From Agapetus fuscipes (Eukaryota > Arthropoda > Insecta > Trichoptera > Glossosomatidae), in NCBI GenBank assembly GCA_951799405.1, contig OX637343.1, positions 16,408,524 to 16,472,523 on the forward strand: 64,000 nt of DNA. Reading direction: 5' to 3'. The notes below the pieces were generated by a model. It did not search any database. It had not been told where the DNA came from and was given only the letters and a program-made list of their open reading frames with translations. Of the stretch, positions 40,064 through 51,560 are shown in pieces; position 1 is the stretch's first letter; the number at the start of each line of letters is the position of its first letter. A program made the position numbers and the translations under genes.

Positions 40064-40324
40064 TTATTTCAATACAACGGGAGTAAAGGTCCTCCACTCA
40101 GGGTGCAAAGGCAGATAACTTATTGCCATTGAAACCTTTGACATCCAATACAATTTAATTAGTAATATTAAAAAGCAAATACCTAGTCCTTCTCCTCTAC
40201 TAACAGTACCTGCCCGAAAAACCCCCCCCACTTTCACTGTCCTACCATGAATGTTGACCTTCTTGTTTTTAACCTCAGTAAGCCCCTCAAGATGGACGGA
40301 TAAAGTCCGATAGCGCTTAGGCAT
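40064..40324 (-). CDS. Unrecognised 86-codon open frame
   Basis: Starts MPKRYRTLSVHLEGLTEVKN and has KVNIHGRTVKVGGVFRAG. I do not recognise it. CAGGTACTG and AGGTATTTG inside could be splice donors, in which case only the N-terminal 40-45 residues would be coding. It could also be part of a decayed retroelement. No relatives in the window. Confidence 0.22.
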   Translation of the reverse strand: MPKRYRTLSVHLEGLTEVKNKKVNIHGRTVKVGGVFRAGTVSRGEGLGICFLILLIKLYWMSKVSMAISYLPLHPEWRTFTPVVLK

Positions 40325-40388
40325 TTTAAACTCAAAAAAATGTAAAACAACTCTTCTTCTTCTTATTCTTCTTCAGCTTGTTTTAGGA

Positions 40389-40893
40389 CTAGGTCCTGTT
40401 TATTCTCGGGTTCACTCCAGGGACGCGGATGTCCAGCTGTCCTTCCACCTCTTTGGTGGTCGTCCAGGGGGTCTGCTGGTTGATGGTATCTCGTCTGTTT
40501 CTACCCCATCGCACGACATCCTCGACATCACAGATCCTCCGAATTTCGGAATTTCGTATTCTGTCTCGCATGGTCAATCCTGCGATAGGGCGGAGAGTTT
40601 TCATTTCGGTGGTTCGTAGGAGACTCTTCGTTCTCGTGGTGTCGGCTCTGGTTTCGATACCGTATGTCATTATCGGTCTAACGCAGGTCTTGTATATCTT
40701 CATTTTACTTTCTTTCAGCATGTGTTCGTTTCTCCATACAGTAGTACGCAAGCATCCAGCTACAACGGCAGCTTTATTTGCTTGTTCCGAGACTTCTTCG
40801 TAAAGGTCACTACTGCTTGATACTTCAACGCCTAGGTATTTGAATTGCATCACTTGTTCTATTGTCTTATTGTCTGAAACAACTATGTTCTAA
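40389..40893 (-). pseudogene. LINE ORF2 fragment (RT C-terminal region)
   Basis: Open for about 168 codons on the minus strand from a stop near 40895. Reads NIVVSDNKTIEQV, MQFKYLGVEVSSSSDLYEEV, SKMKIYKTCVRPIMTYGIET and EMKTLRPIAGLTMRDRIRN, to a stop at 40389. FKYLGxxxSSSG, KxxIYxTCVRPIMTYGxE and ExxxLRxIxGxTxxDRxRN are standard for the region after the catalytic domain in RTE- and jockey-type LINEs. The conserved catalytic residues upstream are absent. Confidence 0.85.
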
Positions 40894-41087
40894 AAACAGT
40901 TAAACGAAAATTACAAAAAATAGTTTAATTAAAATAAAATTAATTTTCACTCAGTGAATGCACTTACTTTAAAAAAAAAAGTAGAGCTTGTGGACCAAAT
41001 AAATAATATGAAAACAAAGAACATTATTGGACAGGTTAATGCACATGTTTAAGTGCACATTAAACATTAGTTTTACACGCCAGGTGA

Positions 41088-41318
41088 GCTCATAATGTCC
41101 TCTAGAACTGTAACATGGATTTGAGGTTCCGCCGCGAAGAGCTCGCCGCATAAAGGTTGGCCGTCCGCGATTATAATCGTCCACTTTATCATTTTTAAAG
41201 TTGTCACACTTTTATTTCGGCGAGCGCCGTCCGTGGGAAAACACTGTAGGGAGAGAGTGGAAAAACAAAGATTGCGCGCCATCTTTGAGCCAGTTTGATT
41301 TTTACTTAAAATTTGCAC
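41088..41318 (-). CDS. Unrecognised GC-richer open frame
   Basis: Frame MARNLCFSTLSLQCFPTDGA...DGQPLCGELFAAEPQIHVTV on the minus strand. The sequence is less AT-rich than its surroundings. CTCTCTCCCTACAG near the start could be a splice acceptor. No family recognised; it may be chance or part of a host exon. Confidence 0.2.
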
Positions 41319-41499
41319 TTATTTATTATTCAAATAAAACTTGAAGGGTTTGTATATTGACATTATGATGACTCAATTTAAATTAATTATGTAAAAATAA
41401 AACACAAAGTTTTCTTCATGAGTTGATTTATTTCTTCGAGCAGTTTATCTGTTGTCACATAATTTAGCAAGGGGACAACTTCTCCTCTTGATGATGATG

Positions 41500-41880
41500 T
41501 CTTAATATCGAAGAAGCCTGGAAACGAGGCACAACAGGTCCCTTATATGGTGCTCACTCATAAGGTCATCAACAACTTAATTGACTGTCCCACCCTGTTG
41601 GAGGGCTACAGGTTGCATGTGCCTGATGACTACACCCGAGGGCGACGACATGATCTATTTCATGTACCGAAAATCCGTACTGATGACGTGGCGCAACACC
41701 CTGTGACTCGGAGTATAAAGCTCTTAAATAAGTCGAATATAGACATTTTTGAGTGTATTTTATTAACATTTAAAAATCTAGCAATTTATGTAGTTCCTCC
41801 CAGCGTGTTTATAGCTGTGAGGGTGCACTGTAATAAGGGTGACCTGTTGTGCACAAAAATAAATAATAATAATAATAAAG
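41500..41880 (+). pseudogene. Jockey/CR1-like LINE ORF2 C-terminus with (AAT)n tail
   Basis: Segments LETRHNRSLIWCSL, then after a frame change LIDCPTLLEGYRLHVPDDYT, then RGRRHDLFHV and NIDIFECILLTFKN. The order (R-R-x-x-S-L, hydrophobic helix, L-L...V-P, basic, N-x-x-D-I-F) fits the ending of jockey-type LINEs. A GTGCACAAAAATAAATAATA segment with AAT repeats to 41880 marks the 3' end. Confidence 0.68.
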
Positions 41881-42370
41881 TCCGTCTTAAAAGCTGCAGC
41901 AAAATTACTTTTGGGAGGACAAAAAACTGACCATGTCTCTCTTCTGTTGCAGCGCCTTCATTGGCTGCGGGTCCCAGAGAGGATTGAGTACACAATCTGT
42001 GTTACTGTTTTTACCGCCCTCAGAGAAGTTGCCCCATCGTACTTGTGTGAATTGTGCAGAGTCGACCAGATAGGTGGAAAATGATGCACTCTTCGTTCTG
42101 CACAGAGTGACGCCGTAAACAGGCTTCAACTGCCTCTTCGACGGAACAGAACCGGTTTCGGAGACAGGGCTTTTAGTTCGGATGGTGCATCCTGCTGGAA
42201 CAGTCTACCTCTGGAGTTGAGAACAGAGACCAGTATTGGCAGTTTCAGGAAGTTGCTTAAGACACATTTGTATATTAGAAGCTACATACAATACATAAAA
42301 ATACCCTTGGGGTGGCTAGTGCCGATAAACGGCGCTGTTTACAAATTGGCAAATTATTATTATTTTTATC
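41880..42370 (+). pseudogene. L2/CR1-like LINE ORF2 C-terminus
   Basis: A single frame with one TGA (about 42082) reads SVLKAAAKLLLGGQKTDHVS, LQRLHWLRVPERIEYTICV, GFGDRAFSSDGASCWNSLPL and SFRKLLKTHLYIRSYI. LHWLPVxxRIxYKxxxxxFxAL, GDRAFxxxGxxxWNSLP and FKxxLKTHL are L2/CR1 hallmarks. The 3' UTR holds AACGGCGCTGTTTACAAATT and an ATT-rich end near 42353-42365, similar in plan to the SINE-A tail. Confidence 0.83.
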
Positions 42371-43095
42371 GAAAGCACCCGAGGGAAAAAAATCAACTCG
42401 TTTGTATTGAAAGTACAAAAAGTTTCGCCCATTCGGCGCTAGATGCCTACAACGCGGGACATTTAAATTCCATTAAATAATGGTCATTGACGTATTTATT
42501 TTACAATTATAGATTTCTCGAAAAATACACTTATTTTTAAAAACATTTTTATTTCATTTCTAAACATCGTAGTGGTCATTTGTCATATTTTAGTAAAATT
42601 TAAACATTGGATCAGTAAAAAATATTTTTTACGGGGATTTTATTCTACTTCGGGTCATGGCTCTTTGAAACCTTTCACTTTTTTTTACTAACCACTTTGT
42701 CCGACGCAGTTTCAAACCGCAAACAAAATTCTCAAAAAAGTTTTCTCTCTCGCTCGCTCTTGCAGTGCTTCCCATTGCTCCGGAGCGACAACAATAACTC
42801 GCATCAGACACATAAAACTGTCAAAACTTAGTTGCCCTCCCCGTGTGAATTATGCGGTCCCCAATATTATTGCGGAGTAATGCTGTACCTCAAGTGTAAA
42901 TCTCTCAACCAAAGCGTGTAGCATAAAAATATATGGAATCTAAAACGGCGCCTCTAGTGAACGTTTGAATTTCCATATATTTTCTGGTACAACGGAGTGG
43001 TTGAGTTTTTTAACCCTGAGGCTTGAAAAAAGATTTTAGGGACCGGTAAGGAAAAAATATGGGACTAGATTTTTTTTAATATTAATCATTATTGC
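42371..43095. other. Unassigned stretch
   Basis: A 60-codon minus-strand frame (42629-42811) is unremarkable. GGCGCCTCTAGTGAACGTTT near 42948 has weak relatives near 17375 and 60187. Confidence 0.35.
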
Positions 43096-43339
43096 TGGTT
43101 GGTACGTTTCTGACCACCCATGTTGTAGAAAATGGTTCACTTTGCCAATGTCACCCCTGTTTCAGGGAAGGTCGGCAAGTGTTGCAGGGTGTATGTTCAT
43201 TTGCGTTTTGGTTTTTATGTTCAAGGTTCACATGCGGCATGTACAAGCGCGAAATTGTACGTGTTTGCTTGTGAGAATGCATATAATGTGAATCTCCAAT
43301 GTTACATATCTTTGCAACTTAGATTAGATTAGATTAGAT
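43096..43339 (+). repeat. GATTA-tail family copy
   Basis: Lacks the first 20 bp or so. Three-unit tail before GATGTATTAGG. Confidence 0.85.
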
Positions 43340-43361
43340 GTATTAGGTCATTACTGATATC

Positions 43362-43610
43362 GAGTCCGGTCGATAGTTCAGTTGCTAGAGTGCTTGCATT
43401 CCATACCGGGATCTCGGGCTCAAATCCCACCGAGGGTGTCAGAAATGATTTCCCATTTCGGTGTTTATTTCAAACCCAAAATAAAAACACGAAAGGTTCA
43501 CTCAGCTTTCACAATAAATGAGAACCAGCCCCCTCGGGAGCTAGGAAACCCCCACTTCAACTAAAGTGGTTGGCGTTAGGCCACCCTATTTACTTGGAAA
43601 AATAAATAGT
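43362..43610 (+). repeat. SINE-B copy on the plus strand
   Basis: Head GTCCGGTCGATAGTTCAGTT (box A) and GGGCTCAAATCCCACCGAGG (box B). The body TTTCGGTGTTTATTTCAAAC continues to TAAAGTGGTTGGCGTTAGGC and stops before the last 90 bp or so. Confidence 0.83.
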
Positions 43611-43880
43611 TTAACCAAAGCAAAAATATAATCTGGTAGGTATAAAATATATTCAAATACAATAAAAACACTCAAAAAAGAAGTGAAGTATCTTCACGTT
43701 TATGTTTTTCATTGCGTAGTACTTTTTTTTACATGGCTAAGCAATAAGCATGTCTAACGACCAAAAAAAACTAAATATCGACGGTTAAAAGGCAGTAGGG
43801 CATAAGCGACATAAACTATATTGCTTAGGAGAGCAGTTTAAAGTTTAAGATTGCAGAAAAATATATATTTTTGATCTATT
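43611..43880. other. AT-rich stretch without recognised feature
   Basis: Nothing recognised. Confidence 0.35.
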
Positions 43881-44125
43881 ATCTATAATCTAAGCTGCAA
43901 GGATATGTTAACATTTAAGGCTCATATGAAATGCATGCCTACAGACAGGCACATGTAGGTTCGCGCCTACACATTCTGCATGTGTGTATACAAATAAAGA
44001 AAACCTCACATGGACATAAACCTTGCAACTCCTGCTGCCGTTCCCTGAACCGGGGTGGCATTGCCAAAAGTGAACCGATTTTTACAGCACGGGTGGTCAG
44101 CCTCGTACCATCAGTCAAGGAGCAT
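43881..44125 (-). repeat. GATTA-tail family copy, third subtype
   Basis: Subtype shared with 8447-8590 (ACAGACAGGCACATG). The promoter-proximal part is GC-shifted (CTGAACCGGGGTGGCATTGC). Confidence 0.82.
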
Positions 44126-44473
44126 GATCATATCGTTAAAATCAAAATAGCTCTAAAATCAAAAAAGAAAGGCATTTATTGGCTTTCGTATTAATGTGGT
44201 TGTACGATTTTTTTATGTCATAAGTGCCTTTATGACAAAAAATGCCAAAATCTTGTCGGTTACACCAAAACTATACATCAAAAACGCAGCTGTTTGCTTG
44301 GGCATAAATAACACAAAAATCATCGTACAGCTATGGAAGTTAGCGCATAAGAAAGAGCGAAAAATTTCAAGAAGAATAACATTCATAACTTATTTTTGAC
44401 CAAAATGTCGCTTACCGCCTTTTAATCTTCGATATTTATATCCAGTATTTTGCCATTGAATTCGCGTATATTT
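44126..44473. other. AT-rich stretch without recognised feature
   Basis: Nothing recognised. Confidence 0.35.
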
Positions 44474-44830
44474 TTATTTGCCATATTGATAATAAACATA
44501 ATGGAAAATTCCTCTCCAAAACTTTCCGCGATTTGATGGACCCGAAAATCGTAACGCCCGAGCAGTTACACTTTTTATGTGAACATTATATTTACAAAAA
44601 TAGTGAAAAATATTTTCCATTTGGCTGGAGCACAGTTCGATGCCTCTAGAAACGTGTAAAAACAAATCGTTCACCGATAAATTGTCCATTGAAAAATTGG
44701 TCACACGCCATTTCGTCCACACTACTTCTCGGTCATAGACAACTCAGTCACAGATATCTTTTCCGCTGGCACATCGGTCACGGAAAATAAAATGTCACGA
44801 CAATTCATCCATACAATTTTTTGTCAACGA
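44474..44830 (-). repeat. Degenerate LSV-repeat family
   Basis: On the minus strand short units of the TGTC(N)GTGACCGA type repeat and translate loosely as xLSVxDLS. A flank containing ATATTTACAAAAATAGTGAA and GGCTGGAGCACAGTTCGATG matches a flank of the plus-strand array at 55428-55700. Coding capacity is doubtful. Confidence 0.5.
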
Positions 44831-44883
44831 AATTTCAGTTAGATACAATAAAGGTCTACATGCAGCGCCATCACAAAAAACTT

Positions 44884-45222
44884 ATGCAACACAACTAAGC
44901 AACACATAAAGTGTAACTTTTTTCCTTCGTTATCCCCGAAGGTGTCGCATGTTGCGATTCGCGACCTCTTTATTTTTACAGGTAAAGGGGCCGGCCTCAC
45001 ACCAACCGCTTTCAGTTGAAGTGAAGGTTTTCCAGCCCCGAGGGGGCTGGTTCTCTTTTCTTGTGAAAGCTGAGTACACTTTGCTGGTATTTAGCTTGGG
45101 TTTGACATAGACACAGAAATGGATAATTCTGACACCTCAGTGGGGATCGAACCCTTGCTCTCGGCATGGAATGCAAGCATTTTACCAACTAAGCTATCGA
45201 CCGGACTTTTTATGAGCTTGTT
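44884..45222 (-). repeat. SINE-B copy with start of the dimer junction
   Basis: Full SINE-B (3' end GCAACACAACTAAGCAACAC, head GGGGATCGAACCCTTGCTCT and GAGC-like TAAGCTATCGACC). It is followed on the plus strand by GGACTTTTTATGAGCTTGTT, the first bases of the SINE-A part of the dimer, then lost. So this is a truncated dimer. Confidence 0.82.
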
Positions 45223-45329
45223 AAAAGCATTTGAGACCTCTTCAAACAACATCTGTAATTACTGTATTAACAATTAATTGTAATTTTCCATGATGAAACT
45301 ATTTGTGAACTATAATATATGACATGTGA

Positions 45330-45692
45330 ATGTCGTTGCCTTCCCTGTTGCATGGAAGATCGGCAAGAGTTGCAGGGTGTATGTTCATTTAAGATTTGGG
45401 TTATTATGTTGTAGGTTCACATGCGGCATGTGCAAGCGCGAACTCATACGCTTCAGTCATAAAAACATTTACTTTTAGAGTCATGGTTACGCCTCTGATC
45501 AAGTGGTTCTTGTTTTGTCGTGCCGTTGCTTTTACTTCACGGGAAGGCCTTCCGCCACTTGAGAAAATATAAAGCTTAGAATGAGCGTCCATGTGCTATG
45601 CGTCTTTCTGACACATACATACATACAGGATGGATATGAGGTGGGTTTGAGCATACAGGGTCTGCTAGTGAGAATGCATGTAATGTGAGTCT
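45330..45692 (+). repeat. GATTA-tail copy, the target of the young LTR element
   Basis: 45330-45440 and 45656-45692 are family sequence, with about 215 bp of unassigned DNA between. The copy ends at ATGTAATGTGAGTCT, where the LTR element begins. Its 3' end (GTCTCCAATATTACGTATTT and an ATTAG tail) lies 9.7 kb away at 55385-55427. Confidence 0.82.
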
Positions 45693-48210
45693 TGAAAAAA
45701 ACCTGACTTCGGGGAAAATTATTCCTTTGGAGAAAGGAATCCATGGTCACGGCTCACTGAAAAGATTCTAACTCCTCACTTAATCCAGAGGAAAATAAAG
45801 GGATCCATGGTCACGGCCCAGCTTAAATGAAACCGACCTATGGAAAAACTCCCTTCGGAGGACGGAATAATCCTTCTTCACGGTTCAACTGGAGTGAACC
45901 GGTCAATTCACTCTTAGGTGAAAATTATAAGATTATGGCCAATAATCTTTATGCATTTGTGTGATCGTCTATTTAGTGGCTATGACCCCTCGATGTGCGA
46001 TAGGTAGAAACAGAACGTTGTGTCATTTTTTTGTTTTACTGTCTCAAAACCTACCTTTGTAGTGGACCCAAATTCTTTAATGATGGTGAGGATGAATACA
46101 GATGTGCCTAGCTTAATAATATTTTAATTAATTTAATTAACTAGCCCAAAGGTTACAATGCCGAATTATGCACGATTTTGCATTCGCGTAGTAGCGTGTT
46201 CGATTTTATTTCTGACAAAATTTCCGCGAGATTCGTTTATTTAAAATCTGACGCCAGTTAATGCAGATGAATTTATTTCAAAGACAAGTACAATAATAAC
46301 AGCTCAATTAAACAGGAAATAATCAAACATCAATTGAATAATAGTTATTTGGTTAGTATTGTTTTAGCAAAATTAAAGAGAATATGGTTTGATCTTTTCT
46401 GCTTCTTTCTCTCTCCCTGCGCCGTAGTTCCAACCAGCGGTTGTAAACATTTCTCGCCCCAAGATCACTTACCTTTCGTGGATTCTCTTTGCTGTGGAAG
46501 AATTTCATTAGTGTGTTTTAGGAAGGGATTGATTTTAATAACTGGTACGACAAACCGGCCCAGTAGAAGATGACTCCCTTCACCCCAGCTTCCTTGTAAA
46601 TGGGATTCCTCATTTGCTCATAAGCAAGAGAGACCCAAAATCGAAGAAAGCTCATCTTCCTCTTTCCTCCAAGAATTTAACAGGTTGGCCCCACGGCCTG
46701 GTCCTTTCAGACCACGGGAAGGATATTTTAGAAGGGACTGGCCCTAACCTTACTCCGCGTCATGAAATAACCGAACGCCAAAAACAATGAATGGAGACTT
46801 TTTAAAACTCGAACGCCATGTCGAGGCTCGCACTGTATTTTGGTGTCAGAATCCAGCAGGAACTAGGTGTTGTGATGTTGGAATGACGTCAGTTGACTCC
46901 AGCCCATAACAGAGGAACAATGGAAGCTATATCCAAGTCATGATACAAGTCTGGTAGTAACCTCGTCCCTCGTTCAGTGATGATGTTGAGGACGCAGATA
47001 ACCATGGCCGAAGGAGAGGTCAAGCTATGAACCAAAGGAAACATAGGACGTGCTCCGGAGCATGGCTCCTTGTCAGTCAACATTGGATTTATAGTTTTGA
47101 TGGAAAGTTTTGGAAGCCGAAAGCTTTCACTTCCAACACAATGCGAACTCCTTCATAGCAGCAAAGAACCGTTAGGTTCAGGTATTTCAGATATTAAGCA
47201 AACAGCGTTCAATTCTTTCTGACACAGGTGTTTTGTGAGAGAGAAGGTGTGTTTGTTAGTAACTGCAAGGCTGTGAAAAAAAAGACAACAATTTATAAGC
47301 ATTTCAGGACATTTGCGCCCCTTGATTGAAAGCTATGTTGAATTCACCCCTTTTGACCTGAAAGACAAACATTTTATTTACAGTACGAAATGTAATTTTT
47401 AAGATCGGAGTACTCGGCGACAGCAGTCTCTCGGACTGAAACATAGGCAACAAATCATTTTCAAAATGTGAAGATTGAATACATTTTAGAACGCAAGTTA
47501 ATTAGATTAGTTTAGTGTGTTAGAAAATAATTTGAAATCTCTCATCCTTCTGCGAAGCAGCTCAGCAAACTATGTGTTTACGCGAATTAATGGATTTTAT
47601 TATTAAATAATTAAATGCGCCTTCCCGTTCAGCAACCACTGGGTTAATTTTATTTAATCCAAAATTCAATCGAAAAGTTATTTTTACGTTCGAAAGTTTG
47701 AGAATCACTGCGATTTACGGAATTACTTATTTAGCATACTTTTAGTTTTAGACAGACACTGAAAAATACACTCCCGGAATATTATGTCGGCAGATATTTT
47801 ATTATTATTAAAACCACGTAAATACTAATTCTCCCTTAAATTCCGAACGAACGATTCGCGGCGTCTTTATTAAGAGAAAAATCTTTTTAGTCTATTTAAA
47901 TTATCTTCCGAATTAAAACCCGATTTTAATTAAAATATTTTGTTTCGAATTTGTTTAGCTCAGATTTAAGATCATATAAACCCGTGCTTCCCGATTGACT
48001 GTCTCGACCCGAATCCCATTCCTTTCTCCCTTCCGGTCCAGGACTCACTCCCAGTTTGACTTGCATTCCCCCACCAGGAGGTGCAATCAGGCCATAGGAA
48101 AAAATACGTATGGACAAGAAAAACTCTTCCTACGCAAATGTGATACGCCCACATACATAGGAGCTTCAATTATTTAATTTTATATTTGATGAAAAGCTTG
48201 GATCATCACA
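45693..48210 (-). mobile_element. 3' LTR of the young element
   Basis: TG...CA termini (plus strand TGAAAAAAACC...ATCATCACA). Every stretch I compared, including all short open frames and their offsets (641, 1196 and 2233 from the left end), is identical to the other LTR. The outer 65 bp, from 45693 to 45757, are absent from the solo LTR at 23219. Two copies of ATCCATGGTCACGGC, 61 bp apart, lie at about 45739 and 45800. Confidence 0.92.
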
Positions 48211-48221
48211 TTCCCCTCTTT
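48211..48221 (-). promoter_or_regulatory. Polypurine tract
   Basis: Sense-strand AAAGAGGGGAA, immediately upstream of the 3' LTR. Known role in LTR retrotransposons: primer for plus-strand DNA synthesis. It fixes the element on the minus strand. Confidence 0.82.
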
Positions 48222-48404
48222 GACTTTACTGTAAGATGACAATAGGCATCTTCGGTCAAGTCACACAACTTGTTTAGAACCACTGGTATCGATGCCACTT
48301 ACGGCAAATGGTTCCTTTCGGCGCTCCGTTTTTCTTCTCATCCCGGAGCCTCAGATATCTGAGATCACATTTGTTTCTCATCAGTTTCCCCTCCCCCTTC
48401 TCCC
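48222..48404. other. Element interior, unassigned
   Basis: No coding or repeat signal recognised between the polypurine tract and the minisatellite. Confidence 0.4.
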
Positions 48405-48625
48405 CTCTTGGCTTCCCCACCCCTCTTTGAAACCCCACCCCTCTTGGCTTCCCCACCCCTCTTGGCCTCCCCACCCCTCTTTGCTTCCCCACCCCTCTTG
48501 CTACCCCACCCCTCTTGGCTCCCCACCCCTCTTGGCTACCCCACCCCTCTTTGCTACCCCACCCCTCTTGGCTTCCCCACCACTCTTTGCTACCCCACCC
48601 CTCTTGGCTTCCCCACCCCTCTTTG
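48405..48625. repeat. C-rich minisatellite, 16-18 bp units
   Basis: About twelve units of CCCCACCCCTCTTGGCTT or CCCCACCCCTCTTTGCTA type. The minus strand (element sense) is G-rich, with many GGGG and GTGGGG runs able to form G-quadruplexes. Open frames of 88-120 codons on both strands are products of the repeat. Confidence 0.88.
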
Positions 48626-50235
48626 CATGCACACACATTGCAAAAAAAAAATAAAAGAAAACCCCATGCATGCCCTGCATTCAGGCTGTTAATTTTGCAA
48701 TACTACAAAGCACAATATCCACCCAAATTGCGGCTAGAAAATGTAAGCAAACCAAGTAGGTACTTTCAGCTATTTACGTAGCACGCAGATTTTCACCCAA
48801 GCACATGCACTAACCGAAAGAGTGCAAAGAAATCATCATTCGGTGAAGCATATCTGAACAACGATCCATTTGACGATAATTTTTATCATCCCCCTTTTCC
48901 CCCCTTCGGCATGTATGTATGTAAACGGCCCAACACCATCTGACTTAATTAATTTCATTTAGATAGCATTATTTTAGCAAAACCTTCAAACAAACCCCCT
49001 CCTGCAAGAAAACATCCACAGATATCAATTTCCGACAGTAAAACGAGTTCATACATACTTACATATAATACATTCAAATACATATTATGATTCTATCATT
49101 CAGATAGATCGGGGATAAATATATATATGACACAAACTAGAAGGTTAACATAAATATGATATATGTACGTAATAATTAGTATACAATACAATGGTGGTAC
49201 CCCACAAATGCCCAGATATACGAATTATCTGAGACACAGAACGAGTGAAGTTTTGCTTTGGAATACGAGCGACATTCGAGATGCATGGAACGAAGAAGTA
49301 GTAACCGGTCGTGCATCGAAGTCACTCTACGATGACACTTGTCCATCTCACTTTCGCAGCGTTTTGACAGGGAGGAAAAAGGAAACCTCCTTTGAACCTC
49401 TTCCTTTTCAATCCGGCGGAAAAGGCCAAGACCAATGAAGAGAAAGCAGTGACTATAATATAGTCACATAACGCCACATCACCAATACCTCTGCGGCACT
49501 ACAACAAGTGTCATAGACTCCTAGAGTCTCTTGGATCCAGAGAGTCTCCCGCACAGGGTTTCTTACAACATACAGTACTGTTAAAGGCGTGTGCAAGTCG
49601 CATTTAAGTGACCAAAATACTAATATATATGTACACGTTATGGCAACCCGTTACCCCTTGCTTTACATTTTTTTATTATGGTTTTATACATATTTGTCAA
49701 AACCAATTTCTTATTCGAAAACAGAGACAAGACCAATTTGCGGTAGCATTTTTGGGGACTGGAACGGATTGATAGCATATTGAAATAATATCAATGAAGA
49801 AAATTGTTTTGAAATACGAACAATTTGAAATACGAGCAAAGTTACGGAATGCATTTGACTCGTGTAAACGAGACTTCAACGGCCGGCCGCATAAAAAAAC
49901 ATCCCCTCCACTCCGCAACCGGTCCACCCTTGTCCCCGCACTTCAGAGAAACATGCCCGCCCGTCCCACGTCGCACGCACAACACGTGTCATGAAAAAAA
50001 AATGACAGTGACGGTCTATCCGTATAGGCAAATACACACCCGAGGTGGGCAACTTAAGGTATAATTTCAACTAATGGGTCGATCCCTCCGTTTGAGAAGA
50101 ATTGAAAAATGACGGGAGAAATTGAGAGAGGTGTGTGTAACGGAAAGCAATGGTAAATGTGATATGAGAATTTGCAAGAAACAAGCGGTCAGCGATGGAT
50201 TTGAGAATGTCGTTACACAATTACATTGTTACTAA
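48626..50235. other. Element interior, mostly unassigned
   Basis: 49480-49570 matches a LINE 3' UTR also seen at 31320 and 39940 (CTCTGCGGCACTACAACAAG, AGAGTCTCCCGCACAGG). A 91-codon frame at 49163-49438 (TSDIRDAWNEEVVTGRASKS) upstream of it may be the matching decayed ORF end, but I cannot confirm this. 49870-49990 is GC-richer and unassigned. Confidence 0.35.
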
Positions 50236-50640
50236 CATTGATGTATGGGAGTGAAGCATGAACTGCGAATGACGGCAAAATGAGTAAGGCATGTGGGAAT
50301 AAACCACTTATGGAATATGACCGGGAAACCCTCAAGAGAGACGAATATATGAAAGGCAAATGCAAGTTGAAAGACGATTTTAAAGCAAAGGTACAAAATA
50401 TTGTGATAGGATGGTTTGGACACGCAAGAAGAATAGAAAATGAAAGATAAAATCCCACAAAGTTTATATACAGAGGAAATATAAACGGAGTAAAAGCTAA
50501 TGTAAAAGAAGAAGATGTATGAAAAAAAAATGTGATGGATGTGAAATAATTAGAAGAGGTATGCTCGGATAGGAAAATAATGGAGGCAGCCCTGCAGAGG
50601 CTCTGGCCACCCCTAACGGAATAGCGACAGAGTTGCAGTT
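50236..50640 (+). pseudogene. RTE-like LINE C-terminal remnant inside the LTR element
   Basis: The plus-strand frame with several stops reads TLMYGSEA, MSKACGNKPLMEYDRETLKR, VIGWFGHARRIENER and LEEVCSDRKIMEAALQRLWP. The LMYGSE, GWFGHxxRIENER and DRKxWxAA motifs match the end of RTE-like ORF2 (compare 22143-22484). It is antisense to the LTR element and heavily decayed, so it predates capture. Confidence 0.7.
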
Positions 50641-50924
50641 ACGGTGTTTAATTTAATGTTCGACCAACTTCCTTAAGGCCCAAAGCTACAGGTATTTAAC
50701 GCAATTAAACTGCGTACATCCCAAAATTCACCCCCTCCCCTTTATGCAGAAGAGATCGGTTGTAAATGGAACCCATTTACTCACACAGGTAAGAGGTCAG
50801 CTCTTCGCCAACGACTTAACTGGACTAAGAAATTCCACTACATTTGAACCGAACACTTGCCGAAACAACAAAACTCAAAAGAAGAAGAAAAACTAAAGGT
50901 AGGGAGTACAAAGAAATCTAGTTG

Positions 50925-51215
50925 CTATATTGTAAATGCTACACTATAAATAGTGCAACCTCTTACCGCGCCAATGTACGCGGCGAGCGTATCTCTACTA
51001 GTAAAGGGAACGGTCTCACGTCAACCCCAGTTAAAGTAAGGATTCCCGAGGGCTGGTTCTCATACCTTGAGAAGATCGAGTGAACATTGCCGGTACGTTG
51101 TTTTGGTTTGAAATAAACCCTAAACAAGAATTTATTCGACACCCCCGATTGGATCAACTAAGGTCTCGGCACGGCACGCAAGCGTTCTACCAAGTGAGCT
51201 GTTCACCGGACAATT
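50925..51215 (-). repeat. SINE-B copy inside the LTR element, old
   Basis: Recognisable from ACACTATAAATAGTGCAACC to the head GCACGCAAGCGTTCTACCAA and GAGCTGTTCACCGGAC. Far more diverged than the copies outside the element. Confidence 0.72.
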
Positions 51216-51344
51216 TACTTGTAAATAAAAAGACGAGTGAGGGTGCATTCCACATATTAGGACACGCAAAAGCTCGCACATGTGGTTGACGCATGACAAG
51301 ACCCCGCGCCGCGCCCCCCTCGTAACGATCATTCCCGAGTCATT

Positions 51345-51560
51345 CGATCATTTAAGATTCCCATCAAATGAACTCCCTCAAGCAGACACGCATAAGTTCG
51401 CGCTAACACATGCCGCATGTGAATCTACAATTCAAAACCCCAATCTCAAACGAACACAAGCCCTGCAACTTTCACCAACCCTCCCCGAAACAGGGGTGTC
51501 ATTGACAAAGTGAACCACTTTCCACAGCATGGGTGGTCAGCCGCACACCAACCTATAAAT
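51345..51560 (-). repeat. GATTA-tail copy inside the LTR element, old
   Basis: AAGATTCCCATCAAATGAAC through ACCAACCTATAAATCAC. Diverged relative to other copies, and the tail is lost. Confidence 0.75.

Noticed and set aside
46334..46573. 79-codon frame present three times in the window
   Set aside because: Repeated because it lies in the three LTR copies. No recognisable motif, and in the 23219 copy it is an independent short frame with substitutions; no evidence of coding.
48274..48781. Open frames of 88-120 codons rich in Pro, Leu and Ser or in Gly and Trp
   Set aside because: Translations of the C-rich minisatellite in several frames on both strands; not a gene.
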